DNA of 32,240 nt, from positions 1 through 32,240 of the forward strand of contig SKZO01000398.1 of NCBI GenBank assembly GCA_007127335.1, written 5' to 3'. This DNA comes from Spirochaetales bacterium (GTDB taxonomy: Bacteria; Spirochaetota; Spirochaetia; DSM-27196; SLST01). The number at the start of each line of letters is the position of its first letter. Position 1 is the stretch's first letter. This document shows positions 1 to 7,602 of this stretch, piece by piece. A program made the position numbers and the translations under genes. The notes beneath the pieces were generated by a model. That model was not told where the DNA came from. It did no database searches and saw nothing but the letters and a program-made list of their open reading frames with translations.

Positions 1-218
1 CTCTCACGCACGCCGGGAGGGCCGCCGTCCAGACGACGACGATCATCTGTCTCGCGGTTCTGCCTCTGATGCTTTCGCGCTATCAGACCTTTTTCGCTCA
101 CGTGCTCCTGTTCGTGCCGGCACTCGCGACCGCAACCTTCTGTACCCTGACCGTTGTTCCGTGGCTCATCACGCGATATAGTGAGGCGAATGCAGGGGAT
201 CAGAACCACCATCGTTAG
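1..218 (+). CDS. C-terminal fragment of an RND/MMPL-type membrane exporter (5' end outside window)
   Basis: An open frame enters from the left edge (first full codon at position 3) and stops at TAG 216-218, giving about 71 residues. It contains two hydrophobic stretches (TIICLAVLPLMLS and HVLLFVPALATATFCTLTVVP) separated by a short polar turn, then a hydrophilic tail, as at the C-terminus of a polytopic transporter. The assignment to the RND/MMPL exporters rests mainly on the next gene: LolA-like proteins of that family are habitually encoded directly after MMPL/RND exporters, and the two genes overlap by 29 bp here. The fragment alone has no diagnostic motif, so another polytopic membrane protein is possible. 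Confidence 0.6.
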   Translation, partial: LTHAGRAAVQTTTIICLAVLPLMLSRYQTFFAHVLLFVPALATATFCTLTVVPWLITRYSEANAGDQNHHR

Positions 219-954
219 CACACGCGGCCTCTTCGCATTCTGTTCTGCCGCGTTGTTCTGCGCAGGCTCTGTCGGGGCGGCCGATGTTGCAACGGTTCTG
301 GAGAACGCACACCTCCTTGGACCATCCGAGTCAATCGTTCTGCGGGCCGTGATGGACATCCACTCTCGAGGTGGTGCCTCGACGCGGACGGTCGAGGTCT
401 CCATCGAGCGCGAGGCGGACGGAGCGGCGCGTATTCTCGCGCAGGTCATAGAGCCGGCCTTTCTGCGGAACCTGAAGTTTCTGATGCATCGCGACCACCG
501 CGGCCGATCCGACTTCTGGATGCGAACCTCGAGCGGCACGCGACGCCTGACCGGTCGCGACAATACGGAGAGTATCTTCAACTCGGACTTCACCGTCGAG
601 GACTTCTCCTACATAGATATCGCCGCGTATGAGCTCGCGCTTCTGCCCGACCAACCCGCGGGCCGTACGGTCATCGACGGACGTCTGACGCAGGCCTCGC
701 CCACCCACGCCCGGAAGGTTTTCACCGTGGAAGACGAGACGGGCCTCATCGAGCGTGTCCGGTACCTCGACGCGAACGGAAGGATGGTCAAGGAGTACGA
801 GCTGCTCACGAGGCAGGAGATCTCGGGACAGACGCTTCCGCATGAGGCAGTGATGACGAACCATACCGAAGGAACCTTCACGAAGCTGACCATCGTGTCC
901 GTGGATCCGGACGCCCGCATCCCGGCGCGCGTGTTCAACCCGGCCGGGCTGTAG
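190..954 (+). CDS. Outer membrane lipoprotein-sorting protein (LolA-like, exporter-associated)
   Basis: The product is a periplasmic protein of the LolA-like 'outer membrane lipoprotein-sorting' family, thought to work with RND/MMPL exporters in carrying lipids or lipoproteins. Starting at ATG 190 (GAGG three bases upstream), residues 1-31 form a signal peptide with a hydrophobic core FAFCSAALFCAGSV and a likely cleavage near GAA. The mature part has the family core: a repeat of beta strands followed by the motif FLRNLKFLMHR, then DFWMRTSSGTRRL, then SDFTVEDFSY. The frame could also open at TTG 154 or GTG 181, but these lack an SD and would lengthen the signal n-region. The start overlaps the exporter stop by 29 bp, indicating translational coupling. 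It is not classical LolA, which is shorter and lacks the DFTxEDFS signature. Confidence 0.8.
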   Translation: MQGIRTTIVSTRGLFAFCSAALFCAGSVGAADVATVLENAHLLGPSESIVLRAVMDIHSRGGASTRTVEVSIEREADGAARILAQVIEPAFLRNLKFLMHRDHRGRSDFWMRTSSGTRRLTGRDNTESIFNSDFTVEDFSYIDIAAYELALLPDQPAGRTVIDGRLTQASPTHARKVFTVEDETGLIERVRYLDANGRMVKEYELLTRQEISGQTLPHEAVMTNHTEGTFTKLTIVSVDPDARIPARVFNPAGL

Positions 955-962
955 AGTCGCCC

Positions 963-978
963 TTCACCTGATCTTCAC
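963..978 (+). promoter_or_regulatory. TTCAC-N6-TTCAC direct repeat, candidate response-regulator site
   Basis: TTCAC at 963-967 and 974-978 form a tandem repeat with an 11-bp period, in the 69-bp gap before the first gene of the two-component island. A degenerate third copy, CTCAC, lies at 996-1000, exactly two further periods on. OmpR-family regulators usually bind such head-to-tail half-sites. The same element recurs at 4677. Function is inferred. Confidence 0.45.
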
Positions 979-1023
979 AGACGCTCCTCGCCGGACTCAC
1001 ATCCGTACCCGAGACTGAAGAGC

Positions 1024-1494
1024 ATGTCGAACGAAGGCCTCATGCCCAAACCCGTACTGCGGCGGGTCGGCTGCACCCTGGCGTTGTTTCTCGCGTCGGC
1101 GCTCGCCGCGCACGCCTGCATCTTCACCTATACGCTCGTGGGTCCGGAAGGCGAAACGGAGCTCGCGGGGTCGGGCGCCGCGCCGGTCGTCCGCATCGGC
1201 GAGACGTACCGCATAGAGATCACGATGAGGGAAGACCACGCGAACTGCAGAATCGACCCCGAGGACACGATCTTCCTGCTCGAAGAGGGCCGCTGGCGGG
1301 TACTGCGCGAGACCCAGCCGCTGGTGCTGCTCGCAGACATCGAGTGGGAGCAGATCGCGACCCGGCGCTACACGACCGCGATCGAGTTCCGGCCCGCGAC
1401 AGCCGGTCGCTACAGGATCGACGTAATCCGTGAGTGCGACCGTGGCGGATACCATGAGATTCTGCTGATCGAGGTGGAGGAGGCGGCGCCGTGA
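1024..1494 (+). CDS. Small exported protein of unknown function, first gene of the polyferredoxin/two-component operon
   Basis: I do not recognise a named family. The 156-residue product has a signal peptide (basic start, core CTLALFLASALAAHA, probable cleavage before or at Cys-Ile-Phe). The remaining 120 residues are beta-rich with strand-like alternation, and end in a segment (AGRYRIDVIREC) typical of immunoglobulin-like or PPC-like periplasmic domains. Three cysteines remain after the signal region. Two starts compete: ATG 1024 with a weak GAAG, and ATG 1042 with GAAGG four bases upstream; both keep the signal peptide. The stop overlaps the next start in GTGA, so it is translationally coupled to the polyferredoxin gene. 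It could be a periplasmic partner or ligand-sensing accessory of that protein or of the kinase downstream. Confidence 0.7.
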   Translation: MSNEGLMPKPVLRRVGCTLALFLASALAAHACIFTYTLVGPEGETELAGSGAAPVVRIGETYRIEITMREDHANCRIDPEDTIFLLEEGRWRVLRETQPLVLLADIEWEQIATRRYTTAIEFRPATAGRYRIDVIRECDRGGYHEILLIEVEEAAP

Positions 1495-2678
1495 AACTGA
1501 CCCGATCGAGAACACGTCTGATCGTGCAGGTGGCGATCGCGGCATTCATCTTCTCGATGGTCGTCGCCCGCTATGCCGGAGAGTCCGGAATCTCGATGCC
1601 GTCAGGGTGGCCGGACTTGCACGGTCTGTGCCCCATCGGCATGGTCGAATCGATAGGCGCCGTCGCAGCAGGCAACGGCTTTATCGAGACGGAGCGGACG
1701 AACACCTGGATCCTCCTCGGAGCGCTCCTCAGCGCGGCGCTCCTCGGCGCAGTCTTCTGCGGATGGATCTGTCCGCTCGGCGCGGTGCAGGACTGGATGG
1801 GTCGGCTCGGACGGCGGCTCTTCGGAAGGCGGTTCAACCGCCTGGTTCCTCAGAAGTGGGACCGACGCCTTACCTGGCTGCGCTACCTCGCGCTGACCTT
1901 CGTACTCATCCAGTCGGTACGCTTCATCGGACTGACGGCCTCGTCGTTCAACCCGTCACGGGCGCTCCTGCACGTCTGGTTTGCAGGGGCCTTTCCGGGC
2001 GGCATCGTCGTACTCGCGCTCACGCTCGCCGGATCGCTTCTCGTGTCTCGCCCCTGGTGCCGATGGCTCTGTCCCTTCGGCGCGATCCAGGGCGCGTTGG
2101 GCAAATTCAGTCCGTTTACGGTCCGGCGTTCCGCCGAACACTGCCCGTCGTGCGCACGGTGCAGCCGCGCCTGTCCCATGGGCGTGAGCGTCCACGAGCC
2201 CACGGCGGTCCGCGACAGCCGGTGCAACCGATGCACGGAGTGCCTCGCCGCGTGCCCTATCTCGGACGTCCTGGCACTCTCCACGCGGGCTCCGCGGCAG
2301 GACACCGGCGTTCCCGTTCTCCCGGCTCGATCGCGACGCCTTGCCCCGCGTCTCACGTCAGTGCGCAGCGCAGCGACGCTGGCAGCGGCGGCCCTCGTCC
2401 TGCTCCTCCTGCCGGTCGCCATCGCCCGGGCGACCGGAGCCTATCGCCCCGCCGGGACACCAGTGGTGGCGGCTCTCGCGCCGGAGGAGATAAGCCCGAC
2501 GATGACGCTCAGGGAGGTCGCGACCGGACTCGGCGTGCCGGATGAACAACTGCTCGACCGTCTCGGGATCGATCCGGACTTCGATCTCGACACGCGAGTC
2601 TTCGACATTGAGGAGGACGAGCGATATGAGCACATCACCGTCGCGTACGTACGAACTGTGATGTCCGAAGCCCCGTGA
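1491..2678 (+). CDS. NapH/CcoG-like membrane polyferredoxin (4Fe-4S binding protein)
   Basis: This integral membrane iron-sulfur protein probably moves electrons between the quinone pool or cytoplasm and an extracytoplasmic partner. The 395 residues hold a first helix at about 11-27, helices near 73-90, 130-148 and 165-186, and a C-terminal helix at 293-313. Paired membrane cysteine motifs CGWICP (C90, C94) and CRWLCPFG (C190, C194) are typical of the NapH/NosR/MauN group. Two classical 4Fe-4S clusters follow: C218-x2-C-x2-C-x3-C228 and C245-x2-C-x2-C-x3-C255. After the last helix about 75 residues form an acidic domain ending in ITVAYVRTVM, which is not part of ordinary NapH. Start is GTG 1491, overlapping the previous stop. 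It lies 20 bp before a response regulator gene, suggesting that the TCS controls or senses this redox protein. Confidence 0.85.
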   Translation: MKLTRSRTRLIVQVAIAAFIFSMVVARYAGESGISMPSGWPDLHGLCPIGMVESIGAVAAGNGFIETERTNTWILLGALLSAALLGAVFCGWICPLGAVQDWMGRLGRRLFGRRFNRLVPQKWDRRLTWLRYLALTFVLIQSVRFIGLTASSFNPSRALLHVWFAGAFPGGIVVLALTLAGSLLVSRPWCRWLCPFGAIQGALGKFSPFTVRRSAEHCPSCARCSRACPMGVSVHEPTAVRDSRCNRCTECLAACPISDVLALSTRAPRQDTGVPVLPARSRRLAPRLTSVRSAATLAAAALVLLLLPVAIARATGAYRPAGTPVVAALAPEEISPTMTLREVATGLGVPDEQLLDRLGIDPDFDLDTRVFDIEEDERYEHITVAYVRTVMSEAP

Positions 2679-2698
2679 TGGTATAGTGTGAGAACGTC

Positions 2699-3400
2699 AT
2701 GGCCAGAATATTCGTGGTAGAGGACAATGACGGGCTGCGTGAGACCATTGCCTCCTATCTGGAGCTCGACGACCACACCGTCTCGTGCTTCTCGAAGCTT
2801 TCGGGAGTCGACGAAGCGGTGCGGTTGCAGCACCCGGATCTGATCATCCTCGACGTCATGCTTCCGGACGGGGACGGATTTCTCTTCGCTCGCCGCCTGC
2901 GCAGCCACGAACGGACGCCCATTGTGTTCCTGACCGCCCGTACGAGCGAGTCCGACCGCATCACCGGATTCGAGGTGGGTGGTGACGACTACGTCGTGAA
3001 ACCCTTCTCGAACAAGGAGCTGATGCTCCGGGTGCGCGCCCTGCTGCGCCGGGTGCAGGATGAGGCTCCTCGCCGCACGGCTCTCTGGACGACCGGAGAT
3101 TCGGGCGAACGCCATGAGCTTGAGCTTGACGATGAAGGTCATCTCTGCCGTCATGACGGCGAGGACGTCACGTTGACCGCGGCGGAGTGGAAGATACTCC
3201 GCTATCTCGCGGAGCGACCACGCATGGTTGTCTCCCGTGAGCGACTGCTCGGGGAATGCCTGGACTACCTTGCCGAAGGATCCGAGCGCACGATCGACAC
3301 CCACATCAAGAACATCCGACTGAAGCTCGAGAAGGCGCCCTGGATCGACACGGTTCGCGGATTCGGATATCGCTTCATCGGAGCCCCGCAGGATGCATAG
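2699..3400 (+). CDS. OmpR/PhoB-family response regulator
   Basis: This cytoplasmic DNA-binding regulator is presumably phosphorylated by the kinase encoded next. The receiver domain occupies residues 1-120, with the acidic pocket E8/D9, phospho-acceptor D52 (LIILDVMLPDGDG), switch T78 and invariant K100 (VKPFSNKEL). Residues about 130-230 are a winged-helix domain with LTAAEWKILRYLAE and the recognition region SERTIDTHIKNIRLKLE, ending RGFGYRF as in PhoB/OmpR proteins. Length (233 aa) is normal for the family. The kinase gene overlaps its last 8 bp. TATAGT at 2681-2686 resembles a -10 box, so an internal promoter is possible, but no good -35 is seen. Candidate targets are the TTCAC repeats at 963 and 4677. 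Confidence 0.95.
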   Translation: MARIFVVEDNDGLRETIASYLELDDHTVSCFSKLSGVDEAVRLQHPDLIILDVMLPDGDGFLFARRLRSHERTPIVFLTARTSESDRITGFEVGGDDYVVKPFSNKELMLRVRALLRRVQDEAPRRTALWTTGDSGERHELELDDEGHLCRHDGEDVTLTAAEWKILRYLAERPRMVVSRERLLGECLDYLAEGSERTIDTHIKNIRLKLEKAPWIDTVRGFGYRFIGAPQDA

Positions 3401-4676
3401 CCTCTTCAGACGCACGTTCGCCGCCTTCGTCTTCAGCTTCGCCGTTCTGCTGATCGTACTCGCAGGAGCGCTCGTATCCGGGTACCACCATTCGTTGGCG
3501 AGGTGGAGCGAACGGCGCGAGCTGATGGTCGAGGAGGCGGTTCGCCGGGTACTCGCCGGTGAGAGCCCTGCGGATGCGGGGTTGCCGCAGGACATACCCG
3601 TCTTCATCTACGACCGTGAAGGGACGCTCGTCGCGTCGAACCGGGGCGGGGGATGGAGGCGGGAGACCGATCAGTGGGAACGGCACGTACTGCACCGCGG
3701 GGGCAGCGTCGCGGGACACTACGAGATAGGCCCCACGGCGTTTCGAAACGACGCCGCGAACCGCGCGCTGACGGGCTCGTTGACGCGCACTGCGGCCGCC
3801 GGCGCGGTCGCCGCGCTCGCGGTCGCGCTGTTCGCGGCATGGCGATTCGCGAGGTCGCTCTCGCGCCCCGCCGCGCGCGTCGCTGCCGGCATCGACTCGA
3901 TGGCGCACGAACGGGAGATGATCCCCATCCCCGAGCAGGGCGCTGAGGAGATCAGCCGGATTGCACGTTCTGCGAACACCCTGGCCGCGCGACTGCAGGA
4001 CGAACGACGGCTGCGGGCCCAGTGGGCTCAGGATGTGACGCACGATCTTCGCACGCCAGTCGCGTCGATTCGGGCACAGCTCGAGGCTGTCGCCGACGGC
4101 GTGTACTCGCCCGATCCGAAGCGAATCCTGGCGACCCTTGCGGAGCTGAGCCGCGTTGAAACGTTGATTGCTGATCTCGATGAGCTGATGCGGCTCGAGG
4201 CGCCGGAACTGCGCGTCCGGATCGCTGAGCTCTCGACACATGAGTTCGCAGACACCCTCCGACAGCGGTTCGAGCACGAGCTCACCCGGAAACGCCTGTC
4301 GCTGACGGTGGATCTTCGACTCGACGCGATCGCCGCGGACGAGGTTCTGCTTCACCGCGCGGTTTCGAATCTTCTGAGTAACGCTATCCGCCACGCACCG
4401 GAGGCCGGCAGAGTCTCGTTGTCCGTTGGTCCGTCGGGCGTGGATCGCGCAGAGATATGCGTCCACAACGAGGGACCACCTGTCCCTGAAGCGGAGTTGC
4501 CACACCTGTTCGACCGACTCTTCCGCGGTGAGTACGCGCGAAGCAGTCCCGGCAGCGGGCTCGGACTGACGATCGCGCGTCGGATCACGCTGATCCATGG
4601 CGGCACTATCGAGATCACGAGCTCCGAGTCCGGCGGCACCACGGCCCGGATCCTGCTGCCTCGCCGTCCGGTCTGA
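3393..4676 (+). CDS. Membrane sensor histidine kinase
   Basis: This is the sensor partner of the preceding regulator. In its 427 residues, helix 1 (about 8-30) and helix 2 (about 131-150) bracket a periplasmic loop of roughly 100 residues with no recognised sensor fold. A HAMP linker follows (about 150-205), then HisKA with the H-box VTHDLRTPVAS (H217). The ATPase domain has the N-box NLLSNAIRHAPEAG, a G1-like HNEGPP, the F-box HLFDRLFRGE and the G2 box GSGLGLTIAR. All catalytic motifs are intact. The first G-box reads NEGPPVPE rather than the usual DxGxGI, a tolerated variant in many EnvZ/PhoR-type kinases. Translation starts inside the regulator gene (8-bp overlap). The stop TGA is followed immediately by the TTCAC repeat. 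Confidence 0.93.
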   Translation: MHSLFRRTFAAFVFSFAVLLIVLAGALVSGYHHSLARWSERRELMVEEAVRRVLAGESPADAGLPQDIPVFIYDREGTLVASNRGGGWRRETDQWERHVLHRGGSVAGHYEIGPTAFRNDAANRALTGSLTRTAAAGAVAALAVALFAAWRFARSLSRPAARVAAGIDSMAHEREMIPIPEQGAEEISRIARSANTLAARLQDERRLRAQWAQDVTHDLRTPVASIRAQLEAVADGVYSPDPKRILATLAELSRVETLIADLDELMRLEAPELRVRIAELSTHEFADTLRQRFEHELTRKRLSLTVDLRLDAIAADEVLLHRAVSNLLSNAIRHAPEAGRVSLSVGPSGVDRAEICVHNEGPPVPEAELPHLFDRLFRGEYARSSPGSGLGLTIARRITLIHGGTIEITSSESGGTTARILLPRRPV

Positions 4677-4698
4677 TTCACACACTCTTCACGTTCAC
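4677..4698 (+). promoter_or_regulatory. Second TTCAC-N6-TTCAC repeat, with a third TTCAC adjacent
   Basis: TTCAC occurs at 4677-4681, 4688-4692 and 4694-4698. The first two have exactly the same 6-base spacer and 11-bp period as the repeat at 963-978. The element lies 30-50 bp upstream of the -10-like pair TATCAC/TATCAA (4730-4741) ahead of the exported-protein gene at 4757, a normal position for an OmpR-type activator. Binding is inferred. Confidence 0.45.
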
Positions 4699-4708
4699 TC
4701 CACTGCGA

Positions 4709-4725
4709 CGCCACAGGAAGTGGCG
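4709..4725 (+). other. Small inverted repeat between the activator-like repeats and the -10 region
   Basis: CGCCAC (4709-4714) and GTGGCG (4720-4725) can form a 6-bp stem with a 5-base AGGAA loop. It sits where the -35 region of the gene at 4757 would fall. With no T-tract it is not a terminator. It may be an operator or chance. Confidence 0.25.
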
Positions 4726-4756
4726 ACACTATCACTATCAACGATGGAGGTACGAC

Positions 4757-5323
4757 ATGCGTACACGAACGATGGTATTGGTTCTTGGGCTCTCCGGTCT
4801 CATCGCCGGGGGGGTTCTTGCCGGCGACGACGTACTCGGACGGGACGTCGCGCGCGACGGAGCCTACGCCTCGCTCTCGGGCAGCCTGTTCTACGAGAAC
4901 GACGAGTGGATGCTGGAGGCCGGAGATGCAAGCCTCGAGCTGCATATGGGCCCCTACGGGCACGACGAGTCTCTGCCCTTCGTAGCCGGGACGGAGGCCA
5001 TGGTCAGAGGGTTCGTCATCCCCGGCCACATGTCTCCAATCTCCGTGGAGACGGGCGGTGAGCAGTACGATTTCTGGCACGAGGAACGCTATCCGCTCTG
5101 GGCGGGAAGCGGCGAGCGACGCAATGCGGTCGAGACCGCGGCGCGCGGAGAGGCTCCCGGACGTCGAATCGCTGCGATCGGTCAGTCGGCGGGAACACCC
5201 GCAGCCGAGCCCGACGCAACCGATGACGCCAATGACGCCGCGATCCCTCCGGGGTGGGCGTGGCGGGACGACTTCGAGCCGGCTCGTCGGAACCAGGATC
5301 AGCGTCCGGGCCGCGGCCGCTAG
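4757..5323 (+). CDS. Exported protein of unknown function linked to the two-component system
   Basis: ATG 4757 has a strong GGAGG six bases upstream. Residues 1-22 form a clear signal peptide (MRTRTMVLVLGLSGLIAGGVLAG). The next 95 residues resemble a small beta-barrel, OB-fold-like domain: GSLFYENDEWMLEAGDASLELHMGP, then a GTEAMVRGFV strand, ending PLWAGSG. I recall this pattern (EWxL..LHxGP..VxGF..PLWAG) from exported proteins of anaerobes but cannot attach a named family. The last 65 residues are Arg/Ala/Asp-rich and probably disordered. The gene follows the kinase by 80 bp, has its own -10-like sequences and the TTCAC repeat, and is closed by the terminator at 5348. It may be the output of the TCS, but the role is unknown. 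Confidence 0.7.
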   Translation: MRTRTMVLVLGLSGLIAGGVLAGDDVLGRDVARDGAYASLSGSLFYENDEWMLEAGDASLELHMGPYGHDESLPFVAGTEAMVRGFVIPGHMSPISVETGGEQYDFWHEERYPLWAGSGERRNAVETAARGEAPGRRIAAIGQSAGTPAAEPDATDDANDAAIPPGWAWRDDFEPARRNQDQRPGRGR

Positions 5324-5347
5324 CGAGCAAAGCTGCGTCCCGACCGG

Positions 5348-5376
5348 AAAGGCCACCGCGCGGTGGCCTTTCTTTC
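5348..5376 (+). terminator. Strong Rho-independent terminator
   Basis: AAAGGCCACCGC is followed directly by its exact reverse complement GCGGTGGCCTTT (5348-5371), then CTTTCG. The stem folds as about 10 bp around a GCGC tetraloop, with A's before and T's after, so it could act in both directions. It separates the two-component island from the SDR gene. Confidence 0.85.
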
Positions 5377-5405
5377 GTGTCCCACGTTGCGGTAGGATGT
5401 CCGCG

Positions 5406-6137
5406 ATGAAGAACCAGGTAGTGATCGTCACGGGGGCGGGCAGGGGCATAGGCGCGTGCGTGGCGGACTTTTTCGCACGCGATGGAGCACGGGTCGTGAT
5501 CGCGGAACGCGACGAGGCAGCAGGCCACCGGACGGAGGCCGGGATCCGCGACGGGGGTGGACAGGCGCTGTTCGTCCGGACCGACGTCGGCCTGCCGGAG
5601 GAGATCGAACGGCTCTACCTTCGGGTGCGGGAGGTCTACGGCGGCGTGGACGTCCTGGTCAACAATGCCGGGTTCGGACGAACCGGGTCGCTCCACGAGC
5701 TGACGGTCGATGATTGGGACGCGGTGATGAACACGAACCTGCGCGGCGCCTTTCTCTGCGCACGTGAGGCCGCGCTATCGATGCGCGAGCGCGGGGGCGG
5801 GGCGATCATCAATGTCGCCTCCATTCGGGCGCGGACGCCGGACCCCCTTTCGATTCCCTACGCCGCGAGCAAGGCGGGTGTCATCGGCCTCACCCGGGCC
5901 CTCGCTACAGCACTCGCGCCGGACGGGATCCGCGTGAACAGCGTCAGCCCCGGATGGATCGAGACCGGCGAGGGTACGGCGACGGCAGGACGCGTACGCC
6001 ACGAGGCGGGGGTCGCCGGGGCACCGCAGGACATCGCAAAGGCGTGCCGGTATCTCGCGGACCCGGAGAACCGGTTCATCACCGGCGCCGATCTCGTGGT
6101 CGACGGCGGAATCACTCGCCGGCTCGTCTTTGATTGA
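5406..6137 (+). CDS. Short-chain dehydrogenase/reductase (SDR), NAD(P)-dependent
   Basis: This cytoplasmic oxidoreductase has the classical SDR fold, 243 residues. The cofactor motif TGAGRGIG is near residues 9-16, the structural NNAG follows, and the catalytic Ser (NVAS) lies 13 residues before Tyr in YAASK. The C-terminus TGADLVVDGG is typical of FabG-like SDRs, so an acyl/sugar/polyol ketoreductase is plausible; the substrate cannot be read. An acidic residue after the second strand (AERDE) suggests NAD preference. The start is placed at ATG 5406 with TAGGA about seven bases upstream. ATG 5397 is in frame but would put the SD against the start codon. A much longer frame runs back to 5058 through the terminator and is not real. 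The gene overlaps or abuts the next one. Confidence 0.88.
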   Translation: MKNQVVIVTGAGRGIGACVADFFARDGARVVIAERDEAAGHRTEAGIRDGGGQALFVRTDVGLPEEIERLYLRVREVYGGVDVLVNNAGFGRTGSLHELTVDDWDAVMNTNLRGAFLCAREAALSMRERGGGAIINVASIRARTPDPLSIPYAASKAGVIGLTRALATALAPDGIRVNSVSPGWIETGEGTATAGRVRHEAGVAGAPQDIAKACRYLADPENRFITGADLVVDGGITRRLVFD

Positions 6138-6150
6138 GGATGCGCTCCCG

Positions 6151-6807
6151 TTGACCGACTCGCCCCGCTCGAACCCGACCGCCACGATGCCCGAGCCACC
6201 GTACTGGGCTCGCGCCTGCGATGAGCTCGCCTCCCGCGATGAGATCCTGCGTCGTCTGATCGCCGTCCATCGCGACGACGTTCTGCGCGGGAGCGGGGAC
6301 GCGTTCCGCACGCTGGTAAACGCAATTGTTGGGCAACAGATCTCGGTTGCCGCCGCGGCGGGAATCTGGCGTCGGCTCACCGGCGCGCACCCCCGGCTCA
6401 CGCCCCGGGCGCTCGCGGAGGCAGACGCGGCGGATCTGCGCGCAGCCGGACTCTCGACCCGGAAGACCGAGTACATCCAGTCGATCGCGAGCGCCTTCGT
6501 TGACGGCCGGATCAACCCGTCGGCCTGGAGCTCGATGAAAGATGACGAGCTTCGTGACGAGCTCGTCGCCTATCGAGGGATCGGCCCGTGGACCGCGGAC
6601 ATGGTACTCATCTTCCACGCCAGGCGGCCGGACGTCCTGCCGCTGGGAGACCTGGGGCTGGTAAACGCTGCGGCACGTCTCTACGGCTGGGACGGCGCGT
6701 CCCGAACCGAGCGTCTGCGTCAACACGCCGAGCGGTGGCGACCGTGGCGCACGGTCGCAACGTGGTTCATCTGGCGCGATCTCGACGCGGACCCGGTGAT
6801 CTACTGA
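6151..6807 (+). CDS. DNA-3-methyladenine glycosylase, AlkA-like HhH-GPD family
   Basis: This base-excision repair enzyme removes alkylated purines from DNA. The motif VGQQISVAAAAGIWRRL is the family helix preceding the base pocket. The helix-hairpin-helix reads YRGIGPWTADMV, followed by LPLGDLGLVNAA, whose Asp matches the catalytic Asp of HhH-GPD glycosylases. There is no C-terminal 4Fe-4S cysteine loop, so it is not a Nth/MutY type, and the N-terminal beta domain of E. coli AlkA is absent, as in short Mag-type enzymes. The start is uncertain: TTG 6151 has GAGGA ten bases upstream, ATG 6187 has no SD, and TTG 6130 would overlap the SDR stop. The 3' end overlaps the convergent membrane gene by 41 bp. 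Confidence 0.85.
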   Translation: MTDSPRSNPTATMPEPPYWARACDELASRDEILRRLIAVHRDDVLRGSGDAFRTLVNAIVGQQISVAAAAGIWRRLTGAHPRLTPRALAEADAADLRAAGLSTRKTEYIQSIASAFVDGRINPSAWSSMKDDELRDELVAYRGIGPWTADMVLIFHARRPDVLPLGDLGLVNAAARLYGWDGASRTERLRQHAERWRPWRTVATWFIWRDLDADPVIY

Positions 6808-7417
6808 TACGCGCCACCCGGTACACAACGATCAGGCAGTACCCGCCGAAGAGCACGACGAGCAACCACCACACGGGCCGGTACGCCGTGACCGTCGCTC
6901 CAAGCGTGATCGCGTGTACGAAGACGAGCGGGAAGACCAGATACGCGAGGAGGTGGATCGATCGCCAGGTCTTCAGACTGAGCTTCAGCGGTCTGAAGAA
7001 CCATGCGGCGACCACCGCGACGGTCAGCAGGATCAGCGCGATCAGACCGAGCGTCTTCTCCGTGTAGAGAGAGGGATCCATCGCGAGCAGGATGATCCCG
7101 TGCGCGAGCATCAGAAGGAAGCCAATCCTGCCGACCAGCCGGTGCGACCTGATCATCCGGGGCCGTTTGAGGACGGCCTCCAGGAAGGGGAGCCTCGCCG
7201 TGAGCACGAACTGGTAGAACATGAGGACGAAGCCGGTCAGCGCGAAGAGCCTCGCGAGCATGTAGAGGCCGAGCTCCGGCGCCTGTAACGGCGCAGGCAT
7301 CATGGGCACCACCTCGCCGAGCCAGAAACCGGCCGGCACGAGCGGCACGGCTATCGCTGCTATGATCACGACCGCCCGGATCGTTGACGCGCGGCGAGGG
7401 GAAGGGCTGGTGGTCAT
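6767..7417 (-). CDS. Ferric-reductase-like heme-binding membrane protein
   Basis: The 216-residue polytopic protein resembles the ferric reductase-like transmembrane domain (cytochrome b561/NOX type), which carries two b-hemes across the membrane. Six hydrophobic segments are seen. Four histidines lie in helix positions with family spacing: H92 and H106 (SHRLVGRIGFLLMLAHG), and H155 and H168 (SIHLLAYLVFPLVFVHA). No flavin or NAD domain is attached, so a separate electron donor is needed, as for MsrQ-like proteins; no MsrP gene is nearby. ATG 7417 has AGGAGG six bases upstream; an in-frame extension to 7558 lacks any SD. The gene overlaps the glycosylase gene tail-to-tail by 41 bp. Confidence 0.82.
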   Translation of the reverse strand: MTTSPSPRRASTIRAVVIIAAIAVPLVPAGFWLGEVVPMMPAPLQAPELGLYMLARLFALTGFVLMFYQFVLTARLPFLEAVLKRPRMIRSHRLVGRIGFLLMLAHGIILLAMDPSLYTEKTLGLIALILLTVAVVAAWFFRPLKLSLKTWRSIHLLAYLVFPLVFVHAITLGATVTAYRPVWWLLVVLFGGYCLIVVYRVARISRSPGPRRDRAR

Positions 7418-7491
7418 GTTCGTCCTCCTGTGGAGACGACCCAGGTCCGCGGCACCGGGCCGGGACCGATCGTGGATGGTTCCTGACCCGC

Positions 7492-7520
7492 AACGTAGCA
7501 TTTTCGCGCGCCTGCACCAA
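7492..7520 (-). promoter_or_regulatory. Weak candidate promoter for the ferric-reductase-like gene
   Basis: On the minus strand TTGGTG (7515-7520) is followed after 17 bases by TACGTT (7492-7497), with TG one base upstream of the -10 (extended -10). Both hexamers match consensus poorly. It lies about 75 bp before ATG 7417. The 185-bp divergent gap 7418-7602 holds nothing else I can support apart from a distant 7-bp inverted repeat, CGTGGAT...ATCCACG. Confidence 0.25.
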
Positions 7521-7602
7521 GGCCCCGCTCGAGCGCCGGTCAACCGTGCACGATCCACGGACCGCGATTGACAACGTCCGACCGCCCTGCGACCATGGCC
7601 GG

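Noticed and set aside
5058-5405. N-terminal extension of the SDR back to 5058.
   Set aside because: It runs through the exported-protein gene in another frame and through the terminator hairpin. The Rossmann motif starts right after ATG 5406.
7568-7596. TTGACA at 7568-7573 as promoter of the APH-like kinase gene.
   Set aside because: The -35 is perfect, but the best sequence 17 bases on is GACCAT, a poor -10, and it would place the transcript start at the GTG. Not enough to call.
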